This document shows positions 1-8,215 of a DNA stretch of 64,000 nucleotides, piece after piece. Under the pieces are notes generated by a model that did no database searches, had not been told where the DNA came from, and worked only from the letters and a program-made list of their open reading frames with translations. Numbering within the stretch: the first letter of the stretch is position 1; every line of letters begins with the position of its first letter. This DNA is from CAKSQF01 sp051867915 (GTDB lineage Bacteria > Bacillota > Clostridia > Oscillospirales > CAG-272), in NCBI GenBank assembly GCA_051867915.1, contig JBJDZJ010000191.1, positions 1 to 64,000 of the forward strand, in the 5' to 3' direction. The translations under genes were made by a program, and so were the position numbers.

Positions 1-35
1 CTTCCTTTCTGAATCGGTTTTTCCGTTTATTTTAT

Positions 36-1277
36 TTATTTGTCTGTTTTCTTGGTTTTGATCTTATCCCAATAGCATTCTGCCGCCTGCTCGGTCTTGT
101 TTGGACCGAAGGTGTAATATTTTTTCCCTTTCAGATCGTCGGGGAGATACTGTTGATCCACATAGTGATCGGGGTAGTCGTGAGGGTATTTGTAGCCGTC
201 AAAATTGGTATACTGGCGCAGATGTTTCGGAATGTTCTGACCCAGTCCCGCCGCAAAATCGGCGGCGGCAAGGGTATAGCCGATATGAGCACTGTTGGAT
301 TTGGGAGAGGTCGCCAGCAGGACGGCGCAATTGGACAGGGGGATGGAGGCCTCGGGCATTCCCAGCGCCAGTGCAGACTGGACGCAGCTTTCGGTCACGG
401 CCGCCGCCAGAGGATAGGCAAGCCCTATGTCCTCGGAGGCAATGACCCTCAGCCGTCGGCAGGCGCCGATCAGGTCGCCGCCCTCCAGAATTCTCGCCAG
501 GTAGAACAGGGTGGCGTCGGGGTCGGATCCCCGAATGGATTTTTGAAGAGCCGACAGCAGATCGTAGTGAACCGTCCCGTTCTTGTCGAAATTGCCCACC
601 GTATGCTCGGTGAAGCCGCTGACGATTTCGTCTGTGATGGCACCGTCGGCGGAAAGATAGCAGTTCTCCAGGAGATTCAAGGCTCTGCGCACATCTCCGG
701 AGGCGCCCGAGGCCACGGTCATCAATACTTCATCGGTGCAGGTCTTCGAACTGCCGTCCCGACGGCAGAGATAATCCAGTCCTCTGCGCAGGGCGGGGAG
801 CATGTCGTCGGCAGACACGCTGTGAAAGGTGAAAACCGCCGAGCGGGAGAGGATGGCGTTGTAGACATACAGATAGGGGTTTTCGGTGGTGGAGGCGATC
901 AGGGTAATCCGTCCGTCCTCGATGAACTGAAGCAGGGATTGCTGCTGTTTTTTATTGAAGTACTGGATTTCGTCCAGATACAGGAGAATGCCGCCGGATC
1001 CCAGAATGCCGCCGGTTTCGGCGCAGATTTCCTTGATGTCGGAGAGGGAGGCGGTGGTGGCGTTCAGGGTGCGGATGGCCATTTGGGAAGAAGCGGCGAG
1101 AATATTTGCCGCCGTGGTCTTTCCGGTACCGGGAGGACCGGCGAAAATCATGTTTGGCAGTGCGCCCTGACTCTGAATCCGGCGCAGAATCCCGTTTTTC
1201 CCGAACAGATGGGGCTGTCCCACCATTTCGTCCAGGGTTTTGGGTCTCATGGCATCCGCCAACGGCTGTCTGAACAT
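36..1277 (-). CDS. rarA: Replication-associated recombination protein A (RarA/MgsA), AAA+ ATPase
   Basis: A 413-residue AAA+ ATPase of the RarA/MgsA/WRNIP1 family, which acts at stalled replication forks in the cytoplasm. Walker A GPPGTGKTT lies at residues 47-55 and Walker B LLYLDEI ends near residue 104. The arginine-finger region follows (ENPYLYVYNAILSRS), and the C-terminal part has the family's tetramerisation features, including ASEDIGLAYP and PHDYPDHYVDQQYLP. Length is normal for the family. I chose the ATG at 1277 because a GGAGGAGGG site lies six bases upstream; the longer in-frame start at 1304 has no such site. The gene is divergent from the phage-derived block, with its own promoter in between. 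Assignment is firm. Confidence 0.95.
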   Translation of the reverse strand: MFRQPLADAMRPKTLDEMVGQPHLFGKNGILRRIQSQGALPNMIFAGPPGTGKTTAANILAASSQMAIRTLNATTASLSDIKEICAETGGILGSGGILLYLDEIQYFNKKQQQSLLQFIEDGRITLIASTTENPYLYVYNAILSRSAVFTFHSVSADDMLPALRRGLDYLCRRDGSSKTCTDEVLMTVASGASGDVRRALNLLENCYLSADGAITDEIVSGFTEHTVGNFDKNGTVHYDLLSALQKSIRGSDPDATLFYLARILEGGDLIGACRRLRVIASEDIGLAYPLAAAVTESCVQSALALGMPEASIPLSNCAVLLATSPKSNSAHIGYTLAAADFAAGLGQNIPKHLRQYTNFDGYKYPHDYPDHYVDQQYLPDDLKGKKYYTFGPNKTEQAAECYWDKIKTKKTDK

Positions 1278-1315
1278 AGGCTCCCTCCTCCAAGACTTTC
1301 GCATCTACCCATGTT

Positions 1316-1344
1316 ATTCTAGCATATTTCCCTTCAAATGTCAA
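1316..1344 (-). promoter_or_regulatory. Sigma-A promoter of rarA
   Basis: Reading the minus strand, a perfect -35 TTGACA (1339-1344) and a -10 TAGAAT (1316-1321) are separated by 17 bp. Transcription would start near 1308, leaving about 30 bases of leader before the rarA ATG. Confidence 0.8.
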
Positions 1345-1396
1345 TCACTTTATGAAAATGCCGCTGATTTTTTCCTTTGGATTCTAAAAAATTGAA

Positions 1397-1410
1397 AGAA
1401 CATTTGTTCG
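1397..1410. promoter_or_regulatory. LexA (SOS) box candidate between rarA and the terminase operon
   Basis: AGAACATTTGTTCG contains the perfect core GAAC-N4-GTTC (1398-1409) that Firmicutes LexA/DinR recognises. It lies 44 bases upstream of the terS -10 and 53 bases upstream of the rarA -35, so it does not overlap either best promoter. A weak TTGAAA (1392-1397)/GACAAT (1417-1422) pair would place the box inside a promoter spacer, but with a 19 bp gap. Binding is inferred. Confidence 0.6.
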
Positions 1411-1429
1411 AAAATCAGACAATCTGCTA

Positions 1430-1458
1430 CTGTACTTGCAGAAAGAGCGTGCTATAAT
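1430..1458 (+). promoter_or_regulatory. Extended -10 promoter of the terminase operon
   Basis: TATAAT (1453-1458) is preceded by TGC, giving an extended -10 element. The -35 at 17 bp spacing (CTGTAC, 1430-1435) is poor, which fits an activated or repressor-limited promoter. It reads toward terS, with a leader of about 65 bases. Confidence 0.6.
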
Positions 1459-1529
1459 GCCCTTGCAATCCGAAAAACAGGGTTTTCCCGAAAAAAGGGA
1501 AGACCGGACTCAGGAAAGGAGGAAAAACA

Positions 1530-1904
1530 TTGGATATGGAATCATATGCACAGACAAAGAATCCGCCTGCCTTTGCATCGGAGGCGGTCTTTCGCAGAAA
1601 GCTCAAGAGCTACATCAAACACTGCAATCTGGATGAAAAGCATCGCAGATTGCCCAACGCCGCAGGGTTTTGCAGATTTTGTGCCATCACGAGAAGCGAT
1701 TTTGCCGCTCTCTCGGAAATCTACCCCCTGATGTTCGACATTGCGCAATCCACCTTCATTGATGAGGCTCTCAACACCAAATTTCCCAACAGTGCGGCGA
1801 ATATGAATTATCTTGCCGGGCTGACCAGCTCCATTTGCGGCACCGATGGGGGAAACACCGTGAGAATCATCTGCGAACAGGATCCTGACAGCGATGGCAG
1901 GTAA
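1530..1904 (+). CDS. Phage terminase small subunit (putative)
   Basis: A 124-residue protein immediately upstream of, and overlapping by 11 bases, the large terminase gene. The stretch from about residue 20 (FRRKLKSYIKHC) through the short helices around residues 45-75 looks like the DNA-binding small terminase proteins that precede large terminases in Clostridia phages. The small subunit recognises DNA for packaging and passes it to the ATPase. The TTG at 1530 is preferred because AAAGGAGG ends seven bases before it; an ATG at 1536 would be too far. Function rests mainly on position and size, as the family is poorly conserved. Confidence 0.7.
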   Translation: MDMESYAQTKNPPAFASEAVFRRKLKSYIKHCNLDEKHRRLPNAAGFCRFCAITRSDFAALSEIYPLMFDIAQSTFIDEALNTKFPNSAANMNYLAGLTSSICGTDGGNTVRIICEQDPDSDGR

Positions 1905-3255
1905 AAAGCAGTCGGCGGCAGATCGGAAGGGAAAGGTGATCCGCCTTACAGGAGTGCCGAACGGTCGGCAAAAGCTCTTCTTCGAATCCACCGCCCGCTA
2001 CACTGCCTACGGAGGAGCCAGAGGCGGCGGCAAATCCTGGGCGCTGAGACGAAAACTGGTCCTGCTCTGTCTGAACTATCCCGGAATCCGCATCCTTCTG
2101 GTCCGACGCAGTCTTCCCGAGCTTCGGGAGAACCATCTCTATCCCCTGCTTTCCGAGCTTGGCAGCTTTGTGACTTACAGGGAACAGCAGAAATGTTTTC
2201 ATTTTCCGAACGGCTCTCGAATTCTGCTCGGCTACATGGATGCCCAAAGGGATGTGCTTCGCTATCAGGGACAGGAGTTCGACATCATCGCTCTGGACGA
2301 GGCGACCCAGCTGTCCGAATTCCAGTTCACCACTCTGAAGGCGTGTCTGCGGGGAGCCAACAGCTTCCCCAAGCGGATGTATCTGACCTGCAACCCGGGA
2401 GGGGTCGGTCATGCCTGGGTCAAGCGGCTGTTTGTGGATCGGAACTTTCGTCCCGGAGAGAATCCCGACGATTACCGTTTTATCCCCGCAAGGGTGTATG
2501 ATAACAAAATCCTTCTGGATGCCGATCCCGGATATCTGGAGGCGCTGAAATCCCTGCCCGACAGTCTCAGGCGTGCCTGGCTGGACGGGAGCTGGGATGT
2601 GTTTGAGGGACAGTATTTCACCGAATTCTCCGAAAAAACTCATGTCTGTACGCCTTTTTCCATTCCGAAGGAATGGGAGCGGTTCTGCGCACTGGACTAC
2701 GGATTTGATATGCTTGCCGTACTCTGGTTCGCCGCCGATCCGGAAGGGGGACTGTGGGTCTATCGGGAGTACTGCAGATCGGGGCTTACTCTGTCGGGGG
2801 CGGCAGAGGCTGTGGTACGGGAAAACGGGGACGACGCTGTCTCCTACATCGCCGCCTCCCCCGATCTCTGGAACCGACGGCAGGACAGCGGTCAAAGCGG
2901 GGTTGCCATCATGAGCGGGAATCCCTCTCTTCCGCCTTTGATCAAAGCCGACAACCGACGGATTATCGGATGGCGAAGTCTCAGGGAGTTTCTGTCGCAA
3001 AGCGAAGAGAATCCGCCCAAACTTCGGATTTTTTCCTCCTGTCGGAATCTGATTTCCTCCCTGCCTGCCCTCTGTCACGACCGTCTGCATCCCGAGGATG
3101 TCTCGGGAACACCGCATGACATTACCCACTCGCCCGAGGCCCTTCGCTACGGAGTTATGTCCTACCTTCGCCCGCCGCAGGTCTGCGAGGAGGAATTTTC
3201 ACCCTACCGATCCTTCACAGGGGAGGATCGGATGCCAACATTGGCAGATTACTGA
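1894..3255 (+). CDS. Phage terminase large subunit (packaging ATPase/nuclease)
   Basis: A 453-residue large terminase that pumps DNA into procapsids and cuts concatemers. The N-terminal ATPase shows Walker A GGARGGGKSW (residues 40-49), Walker B DIIALDEAT (130-138) and the coupling-type motif YLTCNPGGVGHAW. The C-terminal RNase H-like nuclease begins at ALDYGFD, with Asp268 as a likely metal ligand, followed by another acidic cluster near SPDLW. All expected ATPase motifs are intact and the length is normal, so this is not a decayed gene. It follows terS directly and is read with the portal gene 48 bases downstream. Confidence 0.92.
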   Translation: MAGKKQSAADRKGKVIRLTGVPNGRQKLFFESTARYTAYGGARGGGKSWALRRKLVLLCLNYPGIRILLVRRSLPELRENHLYPLLSELGSFVTYREQQKCFHFPNGSRILLGYMDAQRDVLRYQGQEFDIIALDEATQLSEFQFTTLKACLRGANSFPKRMYLTCNPGGVGHAWVKRLFVDRNFRPGENPDDYRFIPARVYDNKILLDADPGYLEALKSLPDSLRRAWLDGSWDVFEGQYFTEFSEKTHVCTPFSIPKEWERFCALDYGFDMLAVLWFAADPEGGLWVYREYCRSGLTLSGAAEAVVRENGDDAVSYIAASPDLWNRRQDSGQSGVAIMSGNPSLPPLIKADNRRIIGWRSLREFLSQSEENPPKLRIFSSCRNLISSLPALCHDRLHPEDVSGTPHDITHSPEALRYGVMSYLRPPQVCEEEFSPYRSFTGEDRMPTLADY

Positions 3256-3303
3256 TCCGATTATCGGATTGCATCGGATCCTATGAAAGGAAGAGAAAGC
3301 GGA

Positions 3304-4917
3304 ATGAAAAAAAAGCAAACCTCCAAGGCAGACCTCCTTGCCTCTGTCTGGGAGGCATACGAAAACGGGAAGGATTTCAAGCGTCAGATCGGGCTGTATT
3401 CCCGGGTGTCCGAAAACGAACGCTTCTATCGGGGCGATCAGTGGAAGGGGGTCTCGGTTGAGGGACTTCCCACCCCCACCTTCAATCTGATCCGCCGGGT
3501 GGTCAACTATCTGGTATCGGCAATCATGAACTATCGGATGGATCTGCGGTACGAGGACCCGTCTGCCGATCTGCGGGAGGACTCGCCCGCCAAGCGGAAG
3601 CTGGCAAAAACGCTGTCCCTGCTGTCCGACTATCGGGCAGATTGCTGGGAACGGCAGGGGATTGACAGACTGCTTCGGCAGGCTCTGACCGATTCCATCC
3701 TTTGCGGAGACGGCGTCTTCTATGCCTGGTACGACGAAAACCTCCTGTCCGCTGACGGCCACCCCGGCGACATCCGCCTGTCGGTCATCGACAATGTGAA
3801 TCTGTTTGCGGCGGATATGAACCTGTCCGACATTCAGTCCCAGGATTTCATCCTGCTGTCGGGCAGATGCGGGGTGGACAAGCTCAGAAAAGAGGCGCTG
3901 TTTGCCGGGTGCAGTCCGGAGCAGGCGGCAAGGATTGTTCCCGATGAGGCAGACGGCGATCAGGCGGGCGATTACGGCTCTATGGAAAATGCCGACGAGT
4001 CGGCGGCGAAGGCCGATTATCTGATCCGTTTTTCCCGGAATGCCGACGGATATGTGGTTTTTGAAAAATGTACCAAAAATCTGGTGATCCGATCTGCCGT
4101 GACGGGTCTGCGCCGCTATCCCGTCGCTACCTTCTCATGGGAGCGGACGAAGAACTGTTTTCACGGTTCCTCTCCCATCAGCGAGCTGATCGGAAATCAG
4201 AAGTACATCAACAAAGCCTTCGCCATGGAAATGAAGCACATGACCGACACCGCCTTTTCCAAGGTGATCTACGACAAGCGTCTGATCCCCGAGTGGTCCA
4301 ATGAAGTGGGTCAGGCCATCGGCGTGCTGTCGGGCGGCGATGTGTCGGGCGCCGTCACCACGGTGGGCGTGGGACAGATGCAGGAGGGCTACATCGACAT
4401 CATTGACCGTGTTATTACCTACACCAAGGAGCTTGCCGGAGCAACCGAAACGGCGCTGGGCGAGGTGGATCCCACCAATACCTCGGCGATCATCACGCTG
4501 CGGGAAACCGCCGATCAGCCACTGGACAATGTGCGTTCCGAATTCTGCCACTGTCTGGAGGAGCTTGCCATGATCTGGCTGGAGATGGAGCGGGAGTATC
4601 TGCCCGCCGTCAGACGGGTGTCGGATCGGAAGGAAATTGCCGTGCTGAATCTGGGGGACAGGAATCTGTCCCATCTGATCGCCAGAGCGCAGACGGGGGC
4701 AAGCCGTCGGTATTCCGGCACTCTGCAGATGTCCACACTGAACAGTCTGCTTTCGGGCGGGCATATCAGTCTGTCCCAGTATCTGATGCGGCTGCCCGAC
4801 GGCATCATTCCCGACAAGGAATTGCTGCTTGAGGAAGCCATTGCCAAGGAAAAGGAGGAAAAATCCAATGGAAAACGAACAACAAAGTCCGATGCCGACG
4901 GAGGAAGTCTGTTATGA
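3304..4917 (+). CDS. Phage portal protein
   Basis: A 537-residue portal protein, the dodecameric ring at the capsid vertex through which DNA passes. Recognition is by family resemblance: the start ENERFYRGDQW, the segment PTFNLIRRVVNYLVSAIMNYRMDL, and the late helix region TNTSAIITLRE, together with its place between the terminase and scaffold/coat genes. The ATG at 3304 has GGAAGAG eight bases upstream; an in-frame ATG at 3283 lacks a good site. The reading frame is complete with no frameshift, which argues that the block is maintained. Confidence 0.88.
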   Translation: MKKKQTSKADLLASVWEAYENGKDFKRQIGLYSRVSENERFYRGDQWKGVSVEGLPTPTFNLIRRVVNYLVSAIMNYRMDLRYEDPSADLREDSPAKRKLAKTLSLLSDYRADCWERQGIDRLLRQALTDSILCGDGVFYAWYDENLLSADGHPGDIRLSVIDNVNLFAADMNLSDIQSQDFILLSGRCGVDKLRKEALFAGCSPEQAARIVPDEADGDQAGDYGSMENADESAAKADYLIRFSRNADGYVVFEKCTKNLVIRSAVTGLRRYPVATFSWERTKNCFHGSSPISELIGNQKYINKAFAMEMKHMTDTAFSKVIYDKRLIPEWSNEVGQAIGVLSGGDVSGAVTTVGVGQMQEGYIDIIDRVITYTKELAGATETALGEVDPTNTSAIITLRETADQPLDNVRSEFCHCLEELAMIWLEMEREYLPAVRRVSDRKEIAVLNLGDRNLSHLIARAQTGASRRYSGTLQMSTLNSLLSGGHISLSQYLMRLPDGIIPDKELLLEEAIAKEKEEKSNGKRTTKSDADGGSLL

Positions 4918-5338
4918 GAGCGTCGAAAAACCGGGGATCGAATCCCTTGAAGCGGAGCTTGAGGCGAGTCGGCAGGAAATACAGCGACTTTCGTCCCTCA
5001 TCCGATGTCGTGAAGAAGCGGATCGGGAAGCGGCGATCTTCTCTGAGCTCTTCCCGGATGTGGACAGGGACGACATTCCGGACAGCGTCCGGGAGGACGC
5101 CAACAGACAGGGGATCCCACTGATTGCCGCCTACGCCCTGTATGCCAGACGAGTTGAACTTGCGGAAAAGACCGCAAAGTTTGCGGGAAAGTCTGCAGCC
5201 GAACGGTCTGCCGGAAGTGTGTCGGGATCCTCCGAAACGGAAGATTTCTTCACCCTGGACCAGATTCGTGCCATGTCCCCGAAAGAGGTTCGGAAAAACT
5301 ACAAAACCATCCTGAAAAGCATCGGGAGAATCAAGTAA
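4868..5338 (+). CDS. Putative phage scaffolding protein
   Basis: A 156-residue, highly charged protein between portal and coat genes, the usual place for an internal scaffold. It starts acidic, has a helical, coiled-coil-prone segment around residues 18-50 (EAELEASRQEIQRLSSLIR), and ends with a short basic tail (KNYKTILKSIGRIK), like scaffold proteins whose C terminus binds coat subunits. The start at 4868 follows AAGGAGG and overlaps the portal gene by 50 bases in another frame. There is no catalytic signature, so the call depends on context and composition. Confidence 0.7.
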   Translation: MENEQQSPMPTEEVCYESVEKPGIESLEAELEASRQEIQRLSSLIRCREEADREAAIFSELFPDVDRDDIPDSVREDANRQGIPLIAAYALYARRVELAEKTAKFAGKSAAERSAGSVSGSSETEDFFTLDQIRAMSPKEVRKNYKTILKSIGRIK

Positions 5339-5341
5339 ATG

Positions 5342-5428
5342 GGGAATACGCCGATTGGGGTCGTTTTGGATAAATACCGAGCATTCAGGCACGATTTGCC
5401 AAAGTTCCGACGGATTCGGCGTTTTCCC
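5342..5428 (+). promoter_or_regulatory. Long inverted repeat in the leader of the coat-protein gene
   Basis: The 13-base arm GGGAATACGCCGA (5342-5354) pairs with 5416-5428 with one mismatch, closing a loop of about 60 bases between scaffold and coat genes. It has no T-run, so it looks like an mRNA structure rather than a terminator. Confidence 0.4.
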
Positions 5429-5455
5429 ACGAAAACAGAAAAGGAGAAATGAATT

Positions 5456-6283
5456 ATGGCGATTACCAATTTTATTCCCACAGTCTGGAGTGAGACGCTG
5501 GCAAAGGCGCTGGAAAAACAGTACATCGGCGTCAAGAACTGCAACCGTGAATTTGAGGGCAGTATCAAGGGCATGGGCGACCGTGTGAAGATCTGCTCCA
5601 TCGGTTCGGTCAGCGTCTTCGACTACACCAAGAACACCGATATGAGCGCACCTGCCACCATGAACGACAGTTCGGTCACGCTGACCATCAGCCGTGCCAA
5701 GGCCTTCAACTTTCAGATCGACGATGTGGACAAGACTCAGGCCAAGAGCAATCTTCTTCAGGCGGCTATGCGCGAGGCGGCAAATGCCATTGCGGACGAT
5801 GCCGATGCCTACATTTACAGCCTGTACACCGAGGCGACGGCAGACAATACCATCACCAAGGCGTCGGCATCCTACACCGACATCATCGACCTTCTGATTC
5901 AGGCGAGAGAAAAGCTGCTGTCCAACAATGTCAACAGCAATACCGAGACGGTTCTGGAGGTTTCTCCCGCCGTTGCCGCCCTGATTCTCAAGGCGAAGAT
6001 TCTGCAGTCCACCGACAACGGGGATGCCATGTTCAACGGCTATCTGGGGACCTTCGTAGGCTTTGACATCTATGTTTCCAACAACATTGTCAAGGACAGT
6101 GCCGGAAGCTACAAGTGCTTTGCACGCACCAAGCGTGCCATTGCCTATGCCGATCAGCTGAACATGGTGGAGGCCTACCGTCCCGAAAAGCGGTTTGCCG
6201 ATGCGGTGAAGGGTCTGCATCTCTACGGCGCAAAGCTGGTATACCCCGAAGAGTTGGTTCTTCTGAACATCTCGGTTGCCTGA
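5456..6283 (+). CDS. Phage major capsid protein, P22 coat-like family
   Basis: A 275-residue coat protein. The opening FIPTVWSETLAKALEK, the segment GSIKGMGDRVKI and the segment FNFQIDDVDKTQ are typical of P22-type coat proteins common in Firmicutes phages (an HK97-fold family). It would form the icosahedral shell with the portal and scaffold encoded just upstream. The start follows AAAAGGAG. The protein is at the short end of the family, and no insertion domain is evident. No maturation protease is encoded, which fits the P22 type, where the scaffold is released rather than cleaved. Confidence 0.88.
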   Translation: MAITNFIPTVWSETLAKALEKQYIGVKNCNREFEGSIKGMGDRVKICSIGSVSVFDYTKNTDMSAPATMNDSSVTLTISRAKAFNFQIDDVDKTQAKSNLLQAAMREAANAIADDADAYIYSLYTEATADNTITKASASYTDIIDLLIQAREKLLSNNVNSNTETVLEVSPAVAALILKAKILQSTDNGDAMFNGYLGTFVGFDIYVSNNIVKDSAGSYKCFARTKRAIAYADQLNMVEAYRPEKRFADAVKGLHLYGAKLVYPEELVLLNISVA

Positions 6284-6373
6284 TCGGTTCTGACGGAGTC
6301 CGGGGGATTATGATTCGCCTTTTCGGGTCAAAAATCCCCTCAGACTTCCCTATATGAAAGGATTGGTGATACT

Positions 6374-6928
6374 ATGCTTTGTTCAGAACTCTGGAAAGGG
6401 GTTCTCAGTCTCTTTACCCTGGAGGATGCGGCGGAGAAAACGGTGACGGTGACCGAGACACTGTCTGAAACGGCGTCGGGAAACTCCTCCGAAACCACAT
6501 CCACAACTTCTTCCGGTACCCACTCCGACAGTGCATCCTCGTCCACGGGCAGTGAACGGGTGAGCGGCGAATCGGAGTCCGAAAGCGGGAAGAGTGCCGA
6601 AACGGTGACGAAAACCACGGCGGACACCGCCCCGGTGGTTGAATCCCTGAAGGAGCGATTTCCGGGGGGACTTGATACGGCGGTGTGCAGTCTGTATGCG
6701 CTGGCACTGCGCTACAATCCCTACGGTCAGGAGCCGCTGTCGCTTCCACTGGAGGAAAACTCCATATTTCCGCTCCCCGACCGCTTCTACTCGGCGACGG
6801 TTTATCTGGTCGGCTATCTGCTTGGCGGCGGTACTCGGCTGTTTGACCTGTACGAGAAGGAGATTCTGCTCATCGAGAGCGAAATTTCCTCGGTAGTGGA
6901 ACCGATCGTCGATCGGTATCGGGGATAG
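6374..6928 (+). CDS. Uncharacterised phage-block protein with Ser/Thr/Glu-rich N-terminal half
   Basis: A 184-residue protein that ends the capsid block. Residues 1-15 are a short ordered start; residues 16-85 are almost entirely Ser, Thr, Glu and Gly and probably disordered. Residues 88-184 form a compact part containing FPLPDRFYSATVYLVGYLLGG, which resembles the 'Y..ALVYYV' helices seen in phage head-completion or tail-adaptor proteins. That resemblance is weak. It could be a head-closure protein that blocks or adapts the portal, or a host-specific addition. It is followed 24 bases later by a strong terminator. Confidence 0.55.
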   Translation: MLCSELWKGVLSLFTLEDAAEKTVTVTETLSETASGNSSETTSTTSSGTHSDSASSSTGSERVSGESESESGKSAETVTKTTADTAPVVESLKERFPGGLDTAVCSLYALALRYNPYGQEPLSLPLEENSIFPLPDRFYSATVYLVGYLLGGGTRLFDLYEKEILLIESEISSVVEPIVDRYRG

Positions 6929-6951
6929 TCGGCGATTCTGTACAAAAAGAG

Positions 6952-6988
6952 ATCCTGTGCAAATGTCTTTATTTGCACAGGATTTTTT
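6952..6988. terminator. Bidirectional intrinsic terminator
   Basis: A perfect 13 bp stem (6952-6964 with 6971-6983), six-base loop, then TTTTTT on the plus strand; the minus strand carries a weaker T-rich tail. It ends the capsid block and probably also the convergent sugar-acid operon. Confidence 0.85.
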
Positions 6989-6998
6989 GAATTATCAT

Positions 6999-8192
6999 TT
7001 ACCACTTGACCTGCCATCGGGGGCTGACGCTTCCGTCGGCAAAGGAGGGGACGGCGGGACGGAGACTGGATTTTTCCTGCTTCTCCTTCAGCAGACGGTT
7101 GAAGGATTCACTGTCGGCGGGGGAAAGCCTGCCGTCCTCGGTCAGTTCGATTTTTCTGCCCGTCCAGGAGGACAGGTAGGCGGCATCGGTCAGGGTCAGC
7201 ATCCGGATGCCCTCTCTGCCGTCGGCGATCATAGGTTCATCCCGCAACACGGCGCCGACAAAGGCGTTCAGCACGCCGTTGTGAGCGGTTTCCGGAGTGT
7301 CCGGAACAAATTCGCTGACGGTACAGGGACTTTCGCAGGAGGAGCTTCCGGCCGTAAAACAGTACTCCCGTTCGGAGAATCCGCATTCCCAAAGGGTCAG
7401 CTTTCCGTCCTCCAGAACCAGCTTGCCCCGATCGCCCATGATTTCCAGACGGTTGGTGCCGGGATATTCTCCGGTGGCGGTCATGAACTGAGCCTGAGCC
7501 CCGTTGGCATAGTCGAGAATCAGGGTCGCCCGATCCTCTACCTCAATGTGATGGTAGAGTCCCTCGTTGCAGATGGCGAAGACCGACTTCGGCATCCCGA
7601 AAATCCACTGGAGCAGATCCAGATTGTGGGGTGCCTGATTGAGCAGAACCCCGCCGCCCTCGCCGCAGAAGGTTCCCCGCCAACTGCCGCTATCATAGTA
7701 GCTTTGGGTGCGGTACCAGTTGGTGATGATCCAGGTCAGCCGCTTGGGTACGCCCAATCTGCCGTCCTGAATCAGTTTTCTTGCCTTTTGGAACAGGGGA
7801 TTGGTGCGCTGATTGAACATGATGCCGAATTTCCGTCCGCAGGCGTCTGCGGCGGCGATCATCTGCTCCACATCGCTGACCCGAACACCGGCAGGCTTTT
7901 CGGTCATGACATGCTGTCCCCGTTCGAAGGCGTCGACGGCCATCGGAGGGTGGAAAAAGTGGGGTGTTGCGATGAGGACGGCGTCGGTGCATCCGCTGTC
8001 CATCAGCGATAGGTGGTCGGAAAAGGTGCGGACGCCGGGGAGGTTGGACTCTGCCCAGCGTAGACGATCGGGGGAGATGTCGCAGACGGCGGTCAGAACG
8101 GCGTTCCCGATCCTGCCGTCCCGCAGACTCAGGGCGTGGGCGGAACCCATATTGCCGATGCCGATAATGCCGAAACGAACCGGTTTCATCAT
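6999..8192 (-). CDS. Gfo/Idh/MocA family NAD(P)-dependent oxidoreductase
   Basis: A 397-residue sugar or sugar-acid dehydrogenase. The N-terminal Rossmann fold begins GIIGIGNMGSAHA; the family EKPAG motif with its catalytic-type lysine follows near residue 105, and the C-terminal domain contains LLNQAPHNLDLLQWIFG with the usual active-site His. The exact substrate cannot be read from sequence. As the last gene of the glucuronate operon it may feed a related uronic acid or a keto-sugar into the pathway. The ATG at 8192 has an AGGAG site; an upstream GTG at 8219 would overlap the aldolase gene. Confidence 0.85.
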   Translation of the reverse strand: MMKPVRFGIIGIGNMGSAHALSLRDGRIGNAVLTAVCDISPDRLRWAESNLPGVRTFSDHLSLMDSGCTDAVLIATPHFFHPPMAVDAFERGQHVMTEKPAGVRVSDVEQMIAAADACGRKFGIMFNQRTNPLFQKARKLIQDGRLGVPKRLTWIITNWYRTQSYYDSGSWRGTFCGEGGGVLLNQAPHNLDLLQWIFGMPKSVFAICNEGLYHHIEVEDRATLILDYANGAQAQFMTATGEYPGTNRLEIMGDRGKLVLEDGKLTLWECGFSEREYCFTAGSSSCESPCTVSEFVPDTPETAHNGVLNAFVGAVLRDEPMIADGREGIRMLTLTDAAYLSSWTGRKIELTEDGRLSPADSESFNRLLKEKQEKSSLRPAVPSFADGSVSPRWQVKW

Positions 8193-8215
8193 AATGATCC
8201 GCTCCTCTCCCTGTT

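Noticed and set aside
1278..1529. Attachment site or tRNA next to the phage-derived block
   Set aside because: No tRNA-like sequence or direct repeat shared with the 6929-6998 end was visible, so integration by site-specific recombination cannot be shown.
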